Shown here: piece after piece, positions 17,190 through 26,403 of the stretch
How the letters are laid out: each line of letters starts with the position of its first letter
Position numbering within the stretch: position 1 is the stretch's first letter
Assembly (NCBI RefSeq): GCF_000199675.1
Contig: NC_014960.1
Span: 1,054,001 to 1,118,000, forward strand
DNA from: Anaerolinea thermophila UNI-1
GTDB taxonomy: Bacteria > Chloroflexota > Anaerolineae > Anaerolineales > Anaerolineaceae
Length of the DNA stretch: 64,000 nucleotides
Direction: 5' to 3'
The notes under the pieces: model-generated
The model's database searches: none
Told to the model about the DNA's origin: nothing
What the model saw: only the letters and a program-made list of their open reading frames with translations
Program-made: the position numbers and the translations under genes

Positions 17190-18042
17190 TTAATGTTTTT
17201 CACGGGTGGTTTGAATGAGAACGACCCGATCCAGATGCGCCAGGTCTTGTAAAATTTGAATTTCGGCGGCGGGGAAAATGCCGCGGGCAATCTCAGAAAC
17301 AGTTTGCCCCTGATCCCATTGGATTTCCAGCAAGATACACCCACCGGGGACAAGCCAGCGTGGAGCATCCTGTAAGAGGGCTTTAATTTTTTCCCATCCC
17401 GATTCTCCACCATCCAGTGCCGCAATCGGCTCAAAGCGGGCAGGCGGGGTTTCGTCAAGGGCTGAGGTGGGGATGTAGGGCAGGTTTGCGCAAACCAGAT
17501 CAAACATTCCCGCGCATGCCGAGAGCAAATCGCACTGAATCAATTGCACCCGGTCAGACACCCCATGCCTGTTGACATTTCTTTGTGCCACTTTCAGGGC
17601 TTCGTGGGAGAAATCGGTTGCCAGCACCCGTACATTCGGCATATGGTAAGCAATGGAAACAGCAATACATCCTGAACCCGTGCCCACATCCGCTACTCGA
17701 TTGCGCTCAGGAAAGCGTTTCAGCCATTGAAGAGCGGCTTCTACCAGAGTTTCGGTTTCGGGGCGGGGAATCAGCACTGCCGGGGAAACCTCAAATTCCA
17801 GCCCGAAAAATTCCTGTTTGCCGGTTAAGTAAGGAAGAGGAACACCTTCCAGCAGACGGCCAAGCAAAGTGTTCAGATGGCTTGCTTGCTCATCGGAAAG
17901 GAGTGTCTCAGGATGGGCAGCAATCCAGGCGCGCGGGCGCTTTAAAACATGTGCCGCCAGCACCTGTACTTCGATGCCGGCGGTATCGGATTGTTGTGCG
18001 AAAGTCTCCCGGGCCTGCTGGAGCCATGCTCCCAGCGTTGGG

Positions 18043-18053
<11 letters not shown>
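17190..18053 (-). CDS. prmC: Peptide chain release factor N5-glutamine methyltransferase
   Basis: 287 residues. PrmC methylates the glutamine of the GGQ motif of release factors using S-adenosylmethionine. Seen here are the N-terminal helical domain (YLTGKQEFFGLEFEVSPAVLIPRPETE is split by the usual turn), the SAM motif VADVGTGSGCIA, and the substrate motif as NLPY instead of the common NPPY. The start is the ATG at 18053, overlapping prfA by 11 bp; the frame extends further only inside prfA. Adjacency to prfA, its substrate, is a classic arrangement. Confidence 0.92.
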
Positions 18054-19116
<1,063 letters not shown>

Positions 19117-19162
19117 AACCGTTCGTAATTATCCTTTAGAGGGTTGTTTACCCAAGGGGAAT

Positions 19163-19171
19163 ATTATACCA
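19163..19171 (-). promoter_or_regulatory. Extended -10 promoter for prfA-prmC
   Basis: Minus-strand TGGTATAAT (TATAAT at 19168-19163) lies about 50 bases before the prfA start and 20 bases beyond the stop of the upstream hydrogenase-protease gene. Confidence 0.6.
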
Positions 19172-19191
19172 GACCGCAGAGCGTCAGGGCT

Positions 19192-19701
19192 TTAGGGCTC
19201 GGAAAAAGAATTGTCTTCAGCAGTTTGATGGAGCCAGGTTTCCAATACCTGCAACGCTTTGGAGAGCAGGCTGTCGGTTTGGGGGGAAAGCGTGCGATCA
19301 AAGCCAAAGGCATACCCTCGCAGGGAGAGGAGGACGGCACGGGGCTGTTGCCCATACAATGCATAAACCAGCGAAAGACAGGCGGCGGGAGTCAGGTGAT
19401 GAGTGAGAGGCGAAGATTGGAATACCGGTTGAACCTCTTCCAGATGAATTTCTTCCGGAACACTGCCGGTGTGCGCATCTACAAACACGATGCGGGAGAA
19501 ATCTGCCATCCACTCTGCCATTTCAGGCATCAGTTGAAGATAAAAGTGCATGTCCAGCGCAGGTGTACTCAATACCGGATTCTCTTCAGGATATTCCGGC
19601 AGGGTGTAGCCCAGATGCTCTGCCAGTGCGCGTAGGAAATGCCAGGCAACGCCGTCATCCTGACGGTCGATATTTCCATATCCAATCACCAGTGTTTTCA
19701 C
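19192..19701 (-). CDS. [NiFe]-hydrogenase maturation protease (HoxW/HycI-like)
   Basis: 169 residues beginning with the family signature VIGYGNIDRQDDGVAWHFL, in which the first Glu/Asp positions bind the nickel of the immature large subunit, followed by VDAHTGSVPEEI and a later LTHHLTPAACL that supplies the second metal-binding region. It removes the C-terminal peptide of the hydrogenase large subunit once the Ni-Fe site is filled. The target is presumably the HoxH-like protein encoded just upstream, whose DPCLSCSTH end carries a cleavable tail. A terminator at 19732-19771 lies between the two genes. Confidence 0.9.
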   Translation of the reverse strand: MKTLVIGYGNIDRQDDGVAWHFLRALAEHLGYTLPEYPEENPVLSTPALDMHFYLQLMPEMAEWMADFSRIVFVDAHTGSVPEEIHLEEVQPVFQSSPLTHHLTPAACLSLVYALYGQQPRAVLLSLRGYAFGFDRTLSPQTDSLLSKALQVLETWLHQTAEDNSFSEP

Positions 19702-19731
19702 GGAAGGGAATTATACCCGATGGGTTGGATG

Positions 19732-19771
19732 AAAAAGCATCCTTCCCTGCATGGATTTGCAGGGAAGGATG
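19732..19771 (-). terminator. Rho-independent terminator after the hydrogenase large subunit
   Basis: A 14-bp perfect stem (CATCCTTCCCTGCA, 19738-19751, with its complement at 19758-19771) and a 6-base loop are followed on the minus strand by CTTTTTC. It would end the hydrogenase transcript before the maturation protease gene. Confidence 0.85.
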
Positions 19772-19790
19772 TCATGGACGTGAGATATCG

Positions 19791-21215
19791 CTAATCGCGG
19801 CGGAGGGTTTGCACCACATTGCCCTCTGCATCTACCACATCCAGCACGATGGGCATTTGCCCGATGGCGTGGGTGGAGCAGGACAGACATGGATCGTAGG
19901 CGCGGATAGCCGCCTCGACGCGGTTGAGCATTCCTTCAGTAACCGGACCGGTGATGTAGGTCTTGGCGACCTGATCCACGGCTTCGCTCATTGCCCAGTT
20001 GTTATGTCCGGTGGAGACAATCAGGTTTACCTTCTTGATTTGTCCGTTCTGGTCGGTCCAGTAATGATGCAGTAACGTACCGCGCGGCGCTTCAATCACG
20101 CCTACGCCTTCGCCTTTGACTTCCTTGCGGGTGTTGAGAATATCGGTGCTGAGAATATCGGGGTCATCCAGGAGGAAGCGTACCCGTTCGGCGGCAAACA
20201 GGCATTCAATCATGCGGGCATAGTGATAGTACAATGTATTTTCTACCGGCTTGCCTGGATTGAGCGCTTTGAAGCGCTTGAATTCTTGATTTGCCAGCGG
20301 GGTGTCAATTTTCTCGGCAATATTCAAACGTCCCAGCGGTCCCACGCGGTAAACGCCATTGGGCCAGCCCAATTTCTTATAGTAGGGGAATTTCAAGTAG
20401 GACCAGGATTCGACATGCTCGGCAATGTAATCCAGGTAATGCTGGGCACTGAAGCGTTCCAGTTGCACGCCATCCTGTCCAATGAGGCGAATTTCGCCAT
20501 CGTACAGTTCCAGCCCGTTTTCGGGGGTGATTAAGCCCAGATAGCCAGTGGGGAAGACGGCGAATTTGCGAATGTCTTCCATATTGGCTTCTGCCCAATC
20601 GCGGATGATTTGAATCCCCGTCTGAATAGTGGCGATGGATTCATCCAGTCCGGCAAGGATTTCATCCCGTTCGGCTGGTGAAAGGGCTTTGTTTACCCCA
20701 CCCGGTACCGAGAAGTTCGGGTGCACCCGTTTGCCGCCCAGTATGGCAATGATAGACTGCCCCCATTTGCGCAGTTGGACGGCGCGTACTGCCAGTTCGG
20801 TGTTCATCTGTGCCACGCCAATCACGTTGCGGATGGCGGGGTCGGCATCAAAGCCAAGCAGTAAATCGGGACCAGCCAGTTCAAAAAAGTGCATGCCATG
20901 GCTCTGCACAATTTGTCCCATGTGCATCAGTTCTCTCAGCAGAGAAGCAGGGCGGGGAGGGGGACAACCCAGCACAATATCTGCGGCTTTGGAGGCTGCC
21001 AGGTGATGGCTGACCGGGCAGATGCCGCAAATGCGCGGGGTGATATACGGCATTTCGAACACCATTCTGCCTTCGCAGAATTTTTCGAAACCGCGGAATT
21101 CGTTCACATGCATGTAAGCCCGCCGGACTTTTCCTGCTTCGTCCAGGTGAATGGTCACCTTGGCGTGTCCTTCGATGCGGGTTACCGGCTCGATGGTGAT
21201 TTTTTGTGCTACCAT
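19791..21215 (-). CDS. hoxH: [NiFe]-hydrogenase large subunit, HoxH-like (group 3)
   Basis: 474 residues. Both cysteine pairs that hold the Ni-Fe site are present: RICGICPVSHH near the N-terminus and DPCLSCSTH near the C-terminus, the latter followed by a 25-residue tail expected to be removed by the protease encoded downstream. IEPVTRIEGHAKVTIHL and the overall sequence fit soluble cofactor-coupled group 3 enzymes, such as HoxH, that interconvert H2 and protons plus electrons. AGGAGGGAATA precedes the ATG at 21215, so I reject the longer frame. It starts 13 bp after the small subunit. Confidence 0.93.
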   Translation of the reverse strand: MVAQKITIEPVTRIEGHAKVTIHLDEAGKVRRAYMHVNEFRGFEKFCEGRMVFEMPYITPRICGICPVSHHLAASKAADIVLGCPPPRPASLLRELMHMGQIVQSHGMHFFELAGPDLLLGFDADPAIRNVIGVAQMNTELAVRAVQLRKWGQSIIAILGGKRVHPNFSVPGGVNKALSPAERDEILAGLDESIATIQTGIQIIRDWAEANMEDIRKFAVFPTGYLGLITPENGLELYDGEIRLIGQDGVQLERFSAQHYLDYIAEHVESWSYLKFPYYKKLGWPNGVYRVGPLGRLNIAEKIDTPLANQEFKRFKALNPGKPVENTLYYHYARMIECLFAAERVRFLLDDPDILSTDILNTRKEVKGEGVGVIEAPRGTLLHHYWTDQNGQIKKVNLIVSTGHNNWAMSEAVDQVAKTYITGPVTEGMLNRVEAAIRAYDPCLSCSTHAIGQMPIVLDVVDAEGNVVQTLRRD

Positions 21216-21228
21216 TATTCCCTCCTCA

Positions 21229-21771
21229 CTAATGCCAGTGGAGTTTTTCATCTTTCAATTCAGGAATGCGTCCCTGCGCCAGTTCACTGAGGACGTAGAA
21301 GATTACGTCTGGATCAGGCGGGCAGCCGGGAACGAACACATCCACGGGCACCACTTCGTGAACTGCGCGCACTTTTGTCATCTTTGCCAGTTCCGGGTCG
21401 TCGGGGATTTTGCCTTCCTCGTCGGTGCTCTCGGTTTCAATGTAAGCGCGTTTCAGAACCTCATCCAGTTTGAAGAAGTTGCGCATGGCGGGTACACCGC
21501 CAAAAACCGCACAATCGCCCAGGGCAACCAGGATCTTGCAACGCTTGCGCATCTTATGGGCAACTTCTTCGTTGGCAGTATTGTTGATGCCGCCCTCTAA
21601 AATACCTACATCCACGCCGCTTTCATCCGGTTCTTTCAGGTCGGTAATGGGGGTGGCGCGGATATCCACTAATTCGGCAATTTGTAAGATGCGCTCGTCA
21701 ATGTCCAGTAAAGACATGTGACAGCCTGCGCATCCTGCCATCCAATCGGAAGCAATCTTAGGTTTTGCCAT
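21229..21771 (-). CDS. hoxY: [NiFe]-hydrogenase small subunit, HoxY-like
   Basis: 180 residues, the short soluble type without Tat signal or membrane anchor. It shows the proximal [4Fe-4S] cluster ligands WMAGCAGCHMS, the Cys of VALGDCAVFGG and PGCPPDPD, as in HoxY and NuoB-like proteins. It transfers electrons between the Ni-Fe site and the diaphorase-type subunit encoded upstream. AAGGAG precedes the ATG. Confidence 0.93.
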   Translation of the reverse strand: MAKPKIASDWMAGCAGCHMSLLDIDERILQIAELVDIRATPITDLKEPDESGVDVGILEGGINNTANEEVAHKMRKRCKILVALGDCAVFGGVPAMRNFFKLDEVLKRAYIETESTDEEGKIPDDPELAKMTKVRAVHEVVPVDVFVPGCPPDPDVIFYVLSELAQGRIPELKDEKLHWH

Positions 21772-21798
21772 TTTCTCACTCCTTCTGATAAACCATCA

Positions 21799-23736
21799 TT
21801 AAGCAGGTTCACCAATCAGCGTAACAGGTGAGGGATGATTCTGGAATGCTTTTTGCCAATCGGTGCTCACCGGCACATCGAGCAGTTTCCCCAGTGCCAT
21901 GATTGCCTCGGTGCTCGAGCGTACCCATTCGGTAGGGCGTAAAGCAGCGTGCGCTTTCTGGACTCGTCCTTCAAGGTTAATGTAGGTGCCTTCCTGCTCT
22001 GCCCACATCTCTACCGGCAAGACCACATCTGCCATTGCCGTCAGACGGGATACATGGCTCGCCGCCACTGCCAGGAATTCTGTGCCTTCCAGTTGCTGAA
22101 TCAGAGCGTTGGATGGTTCATCATCGCCCAGTGCGACAAATACTGTGGGGCAGCCCTTGGGATTGAAGGAGTTAGAAAGCCCTAATTGCCCGGCGAACAG
22201 GCTGTTTGCCGCACCTTTGGCACTCACCAGTTTGGTATTGTCACCCGCCTGCTGAACAACTTCCAGTAAGGCTTTGGCACCATTTTCGTCCAGTCCTTCC
22301 CCGTACACGAAGACGGTGGTTCCGGATTTGCGAATCAAATCGGCAACTTTGGCAATCTCGGCTTCAGAAAGGCCGGCTTTGCTTGCCAGTTCACCAAATT
22401 TGCCGGAAGTCCCATTGTGTCCTTCCCGAATCGCCGCCGCCAATGCTTGCAAGGCAAAAGCCTCTTTCCCAGCGGCAGGCTTCAGGGCGATACGGGCGTA
22501 TTCCGCAAAGCGATTCTCGCGGCTATCCATGACTACCAGCGCAGTGGAGGTGTTCAGTCGCCGCTTGATGAAAAAGCCCAGCACCTGATGGTCGCTGTAC
22601 AAATCCAGCCCAACGGTGACCACACAATCGGCGCAGTGAAGGACGTCTAAGGTGTTTTCATGCACACCGGCTTCAGCAGCAAGCCGGGAAGCCATACCAC
22701 TGCCATTCATGCTGGTAACCATCTCGGCATGTAAGCCCTCTTTGAAAAGAGATTTGAAGGCGGTCATGGCTTCGGCAGGCAGACGCGGAGAGACCAGCGC
22801 CGCGATGCCTTTGCCCTGGTGGGCTTTGAGGGTTTTTGCAATTACCTCGAGAGCCTCATCCCAGGAAGCGGGCTGCAGTTTGCCATCTTTGCGTACCATT
22901 GGGGTCTTAACGCGTTCACGTGTATCATCCAGCGGGTCAAAGCGTCCCAGCTTGCAAATCACGCCACCGTTGACCGTAGCATCCCAATCGCCAAGGATAC
23001 GTACCATGCGATTATCGCGGGTGAGTACTTCCACACCACATCCCACCGAACACTGCACGCAGACGGTTCGAGTGCTTTCAGTCTTTTTCTCCAGACCCTG
23101 ATAAGCACTGCGGCGGTCAATGATCGCGCCGGTGGGGCAGACCTGCGAGCAGGTACCACAGGAGATGCAGGTGCTTTCGCCGAACGGCACCCCGGTATCG
23201 GCAATCAACATGCTGTTGGCGCCGCGTTCTTCGATGCCCAGGGTGTAGTTGCCTACCAGTTCACCGCACGCACGCACGCAACGCCGACAGAGGATGCAAC
23301 GGTTATGGTCAATGACCAGATTGGGATGAGAAGCATCCACCGGATAGGGTTTCCAGGCAGGCTGGTAATCCCAGTGGGTCATGCCCATGTCCAGCGCAGT
23401 GTTCTGAAGTTCGCAGTCGCCTCCAGAAACCTGGCAGTAAGGGCAAAAATGGTTGCGGTCGCTAAAGATAAGGGTTAACACGAACTTGCGCGCGGCAAGT
23501 ACTTTAGGTGTGTTGGTGCGCACCACCATATTTTGGCTTACCGGCAATGTACAGGAAGGTTGCAGGGTGCGTAGTCCTTCCACTTCTACCACGCATACAC
23601 GGCAACCGCCAAAGGGCTGTAAGTGGGGGTGATCACAGAGGGTAGGAATTTTGATTCCCGCCTTTTCTGCAGCACGCAGTACCGTAGTGCCTTCAGGAAC
23701 TTCAACAGTTCTGCCATCTATTGTCAAGGTAACCAT
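21799..23736 (-). CDS. HoxU/NuoG-like iron-sulfur subunit with degenerate molybdopterin domain
   Basis: 645 residues. Domains in order: [2Fe-2S] ferredoxin (Cys34, Cys45, Cys48 and one near 62), His-Cys3 cluster region RNHFCPYCQVSGGDCELQ, two [4Fe-4S] motifs (CILCRRCVRAC and CISCGTCSQVCPTG), then CVQCSVGCGVEV and a molybdopterin-oxidoreductase-like domain filling the last ~420 residues, which lacks an obvious Mo ligand. The N-terminal part is HoxU-like, whereas typical HoxU stops near 240 residues; the long C-terminal part is NuoG-like. It is the first gene of the hydrogenase operon. No HoxF or HoxE is encoded nearby. The start at 23736 follows GGGAGA. Confidence 0.9.
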   Translation of the reverse strand: MVTLTIDGRTVEVPEGTTVLRAAEKAGIKIPTLCDHPHLQPFGGCRVCVVEVEGLRTLQPSCTLPVSQNMVVRTNTPKVLAARKFVLTLIFSDRNHFCPYCQVSGGDCELQNTALDMGMTHWDYQPAWKPYPVDASHPNLVIDHNRCILCRRCVRACGELVGNYTLGIEERGANSMLIADTGVPFGESTCISCGTCSQVCPTGAIIDRRSAYQGLEKKTESTRTVCVQCSVGCGVEVLTRDNRMVRILGDWDATVNGGVICKLGRFDPLDDTRERVKTPMVRKDGKLQPASWDEALEVIAKTLKAHQGKGIAALVSPRLPAEAMTAFKSLFKEGLHAEMVTSMNGSGMASRLAAEAGVHENTLDVLHCADCVVTVGLDLYSDHQVLGFFIKRRLNTSTALVVMDSRENRFAEYARIALKPAAGKEAFALQALAAAIREGHNGTSGKFGELASKAGLSEAEIAKVADLIRKSGTTVFVYGEGLDENGAKALLEVVQQAGDNTKLVSAKGAANSLFAGQLGLSNSFNPKGCPTVFVALGDDEPSNALIQQLEGTEFLAVAASHVSRLTAMADVVLPVEMWAEQEGTYINLEGRVQKAHAALRPTEWVRSSTEAIMALGKLLDVPVSTDWQKAFQNHPSPVTLIGEPA

Positions 23737-23801
23737 AGAAAAGATGTCTCCCGGGGAAATAAGAGTTCTTTTGGTGATTGGTAGAGAAAGCCTTCTTTCC
23801 C

Positions 23802-23830
23802 ATTCTAGTTTTGGAGTGAGGGAAGGACAA
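23802..23830 (-). promoter_or_regulatory. Promoter of the hydrogenase operon
   Basis: On the minus strand, -35 TTGTCC (23830-23825), a 17-base spacer and -10 TAGAAT (23807-23802) lie about 65 bases before the start of the HoxU/NuoG-like gene, in the divergent gap with mreB. Confidence 0.55.
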
Positions 23831-23895
23831 GTGACATTCATCACGAGTGCGCTTGCAAAGCAACAAGAATCTTTGAAAATGCAGGGGATGAATAA

Positions 23896-23904
23896 TGGTA
23901 TAAT
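23896..23904 (+). promoter_or_regulatory. Extended -10 promoter of the mre-min-rod cluster
   Basis: TGGTATAAT (TATAAT at 23899-23904) lies about 57 bases before the mreB start. A possible -35 TTGAAA at 23873 would be 20 bases away, longer than usual, so the extended -10 probably carries recognition. Confidence 0.6.
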
Positions 23905-23960
23905 CCTCAATCGAGGAGTGTTTTTAAGATTTTTGGGTAAAGAACAGGAGCGGCAAACCT

Positions 23961-25025
23961 TTGGCGTTTGATCCATTTCGATGGTTGTTAGGTTTATTCT
24001 CCCTGGATATTGGCATTGATCTGGGGACAGCGAACACCTTGGTGCATGTTCGCGGGAAAGGTATTGTGATTAATGAACCCTCATGGGTGACGATAGAAAA
24101 GCCTACCCGTCGTCCGCTGGAGGTAGGATTGCGCGCCAAGGAAATGGTGGGGCGTACCCCCGCAAATGTCATTGCTGTGCGTCCTTTGCGGGATGGTGTG
24201 GTTTCTGAGTTTGAAATAACCCGCGCCATGTTGGAGTACTTTATCAGCAAAGCGCATCAGCAATCGATTGTGCCTGCGCCCAGTCCTCGTGTTGTCATTG
24301 GGATTCCTTCGGGTGCAACCGAAGTGGAGCGCCGTGCAGTGCTGGATGCCGCCTCTGCGGCTGGAGCGCGAGAGGTGTACTTAGTGGAAGAGCCGCGTGC
24401 TGCAGCCCTGGGTGCGGGTTTGCCCGTCTCAGAAGTGCGTGGCACGATGATTGTAGATATTGGCGGTGGCACAACGGAAGTCGCCATTATCTCCATGGGA
24501 GAGATTGTGGTTTCGCGCTCTCTGCGTGTAGCCGGAGATGAACTGGATCAGGACATTATTCAGTACATTCGTAACAAGTACAACCTGTTTATTGGTGAGC
24601 GCATGGCAGAACAGGTCAAGATTCAAATTGGCTCTGCCTACCCTCTGCCGCAGGAAAAGACCATGGTGGTTCGAGGGCGCAATCTCATCAGCGGGTTGCC
24701 TGAGTCTCTGGAAGTGTCGTCGGTGGAAATTCGTGAGGCGATTTCTGGTTCATTACAGGTCATTGTAGATACGATTAAGGATGCGCTTGATGAAGCGCCG
24801 CCTGAAATCGTGGCAGATCTTATTGAAACCGGAGTGTGTCTGGCTGGCGGTGGAGCGCTCTTACAGGGGTTATCGGAGTGGTTGAGTGAAGAGTTGGGAT
24901 TACGTGTATGGGTTGCCGAGGATCCGATGACCTGTGTGGCTCGGGGCGCCGGCATTGTGCTGGAAAACTTGGATCGTTATCGCAACTACCTTGCTCCAGT
25001 AGAACGGAACGGTTCCCGAGCGTAA
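23961..25025 (+). CDS. mreB: Rod shape-determining protein MreB
   Basis: 354 residues, a bacterial actin. The nucleotide-binding motifs DIGIDLGTANTLVHVRGKGI, MIVDIGGGTTEVAIISMG and the late LAGGGALLQGL are all present. MreB filaments guide the elongasome along the inner membrane. The start is TTG at 23961, with AGGAG ten bases upstream, giving a short hydrophobic/aromatic N-terminus (FRWLLGLFS) suited to membrane binding. It leads an unbroken run of eight genes through rodA. Confidence 0.97.
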   Translation: MAFDPFRWLLGLFSLDIGIDLGTANTLVHVRGKGIVINEPSWVTIEKPTRRPLEVGLRAKEMVGRTPANVIAVRPLRDGVVSEFEITRAMLEYFISKAHQQSIVPAPSPRVVIGIPSGATEVERRAVLDAASAAGAREVYLVEEPRAAALGAGLPVSEVRGTMIVDIGGGTTEVAIISMGEIVVSRSLRVAGDELDQDIIQYIRNKYNLFIGERMAEQVKIQIGSAYPLPQEKTMVVRGRNLISGLPESLEVSSVEIREAISGSLQVIVDTIKDALDEAPPEIVADLIETGVCLAGGGALLQGLSEWLSEELGLRVWVAEDPMTCVARGAGIVLENLDRYRNYLAPVERNGSRA

Positions 25026-25053
25026 TTAGGAAGTACGTTGATACCTATTTAGA

Positions 25054-25896
25054 ATGACCGGCTTTTTAGAACGGTTCTGGCGCACAGGCGTCATCTTTTT
25101 GATTGTGGCGGGGTTGCTTTTCCTGGCACTCGGGGGATATCTCAATCCTATGGTGCGCCTTGCCTCGACGCCGTGGATTGCCGCTCAGCGCTGGTTGATG
25201 ACCCGTTATCTGGCGTTTTACGAACTGGTCAGTTCGCCGCAGGAAATGGCGGCGCTTCGCCAGCAGGTGGCTGCCCTGGAGGAAGAAAATGCCCGTTTGC
25301 GCAGTCAGGTCATTGAATTGCAGCAGGAATTGAGCAGAGCCCAGACCACCAGTGCTTTGCTGGATTTTGCTCGCTCTCGCCCAGGGGACCGGTTTGTTGG
25401 GGCTTCGGTCATTGGGCGTGATCCCAGCCCGTTTCTCCAGTATGTTTTCATCGACAAAGGCTCGGATGATGGCTTGCGCCGTGGTATGCCGGTGGTTACG
25501 GCTGAGGGCTTGGTGGGCAGAATTGACGCGGTGATTGCCAACGGTGCCCGCGTGCAGTTAATCACCGATCCCGGTGCTGCGGTCAATGTGAAAATTGCCA
25601 GTAGTGAGGTAGAAGCCATTCTGAGCGGTTCGCTCACCGGCGAACTTACTCTGGAAATGCTTCCTCAGGAAGCCACCCTCAAAGTGGGCGATGTGGTCTT
25701 GACCTCTGGTTTGGGAGGGAACTACCCGGAGAACATTCTGGTAGGGCAGATTGCCGCCCTGCGTCAGCAGGAAACCACGTTGTTCCAAACCGCTGTGGTT
25801 CAACCCGCGGTGGACTTTCGTACACTGCGCACAGTGCTGGTGATTACCAACTTTGCTCCTGTAAATCTTTCACCACTACAGCCTTCTGCACCCTGA
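25054..25896 (+). CDS. mreC: Rod shape-determining protein MreC
   Basis: 280 residues: N-terminal membrane helix (VIFLIVAGLLFLALGGYL), a coiled coil at about 60-105 (MAALRQQVAALEEENARLRS), then the two beta-barrel MreC domain with VIGRDPSPFLQYVFIDKGS, GLVGRI and GDVVLTSGLGGNYPENILVG. It scaffolds MreB to the periplasm-facing cell-wall synthases. It lies 28 bp after mreB and 6 bp before mreD. Confidence 0.95.
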   Translation: MTGFLERFWRTGVIFLIVAGLLFLALGGYLNPMVRLASTPWIAAQRWLMTRYLAFYELVSSPQEMAALRQQVAALEEENARLRSQVIELQQELSRAQTTSALLDFARSRPGDRFVGASVIGRDPSPFLQYVFIDKGSDDGLRRGMPVVTAEGLVGRIDAVIANGARVQLITDPGAAVNVKIASSEVEAILSGSLTGELTLEMLPQEATLKVGDVVLTSGLGGNYPENILVGQIAALRQQETTLFQTAVVQPAVDFRTLRTVLVITNFAPVNLSPLQPSAP

Positions 25897-25902
25897 GGAA
25901 AT

Positions 25903-26403
25903 ATGGGCATACTTTTGGGGCTTCCCATTGTCATTCTTCTGACCATTTTTCAGAGTGTCGTGGTCAGCAATATCCCATTACTGCACGGTACTGCCGATTT
26001 GGTGCTTCTGGTGTTGGCGGCGCTTGCTCTTCAAGAGCGCATTTCCACGATTTATGAATGGGCAGTGATGGCGGGAATTTTGATGGGACTGGTTTCTGCT
26101 GTTCCCTGGTTTATTCCGGTGTTTGGCTATGTGGGAACGGTTGCTCTTGCGCGTTTCCTCAAGCGTCAGGTGTGGCAAACTCCTGTGCTGGCGATGCTCC
26201 TCACCACCTTGAGCGGCTCGGTGGTGATGCTGGGGATGCAGATGCTGGCACTTCAAGCCCAGGAAGTGCCCATTTCAATTGTGGAGAGCATCGATCTGGT
26301 CATTTTACCGGCAGTGTTTTTGAATGTTTTGCTGGCTCTACCTGTTTATGCTTTGACGATAGATCTTACTCGTTCTGTGTACCCGGAAGAGGTGGAGGTA
26401 TGA
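25903..26403 (+). CDS. mreD: Rod shape-determining protein MreD
   Basis: 166 residues, almost entirely hydrophobic with about five membrane helices, matching MreD in size and place after mreC. It partners MreC and PBP2 in the elongasome. TGAGGAAAT precedes the ATG. The stop overlaps the PBP2 start as ATGA. Confidence 0.88.
   Translation: MGILLGLPIVILLTIFQSVVVSNIPLLHGTADLVLLVLAALALQERISTIYEWAVMAGILMGLVSAVPWFIPVFGYVGTVALARFLKRQVWQTPVLAMLLTTLSGSVVMLGMQMLALQAQEVPISIVESIDLVILPAVFLNVLLALPVYALTIDLTRSVYPEEVEV

Noticed and set aside
26058..26399. Upstream extension of the PBP2 frame by 114 codons
   Set aside because: It lies inside mreD in another frame; the ATG at 26400 with a 4-bp overlap gives the standard PBP2 start.
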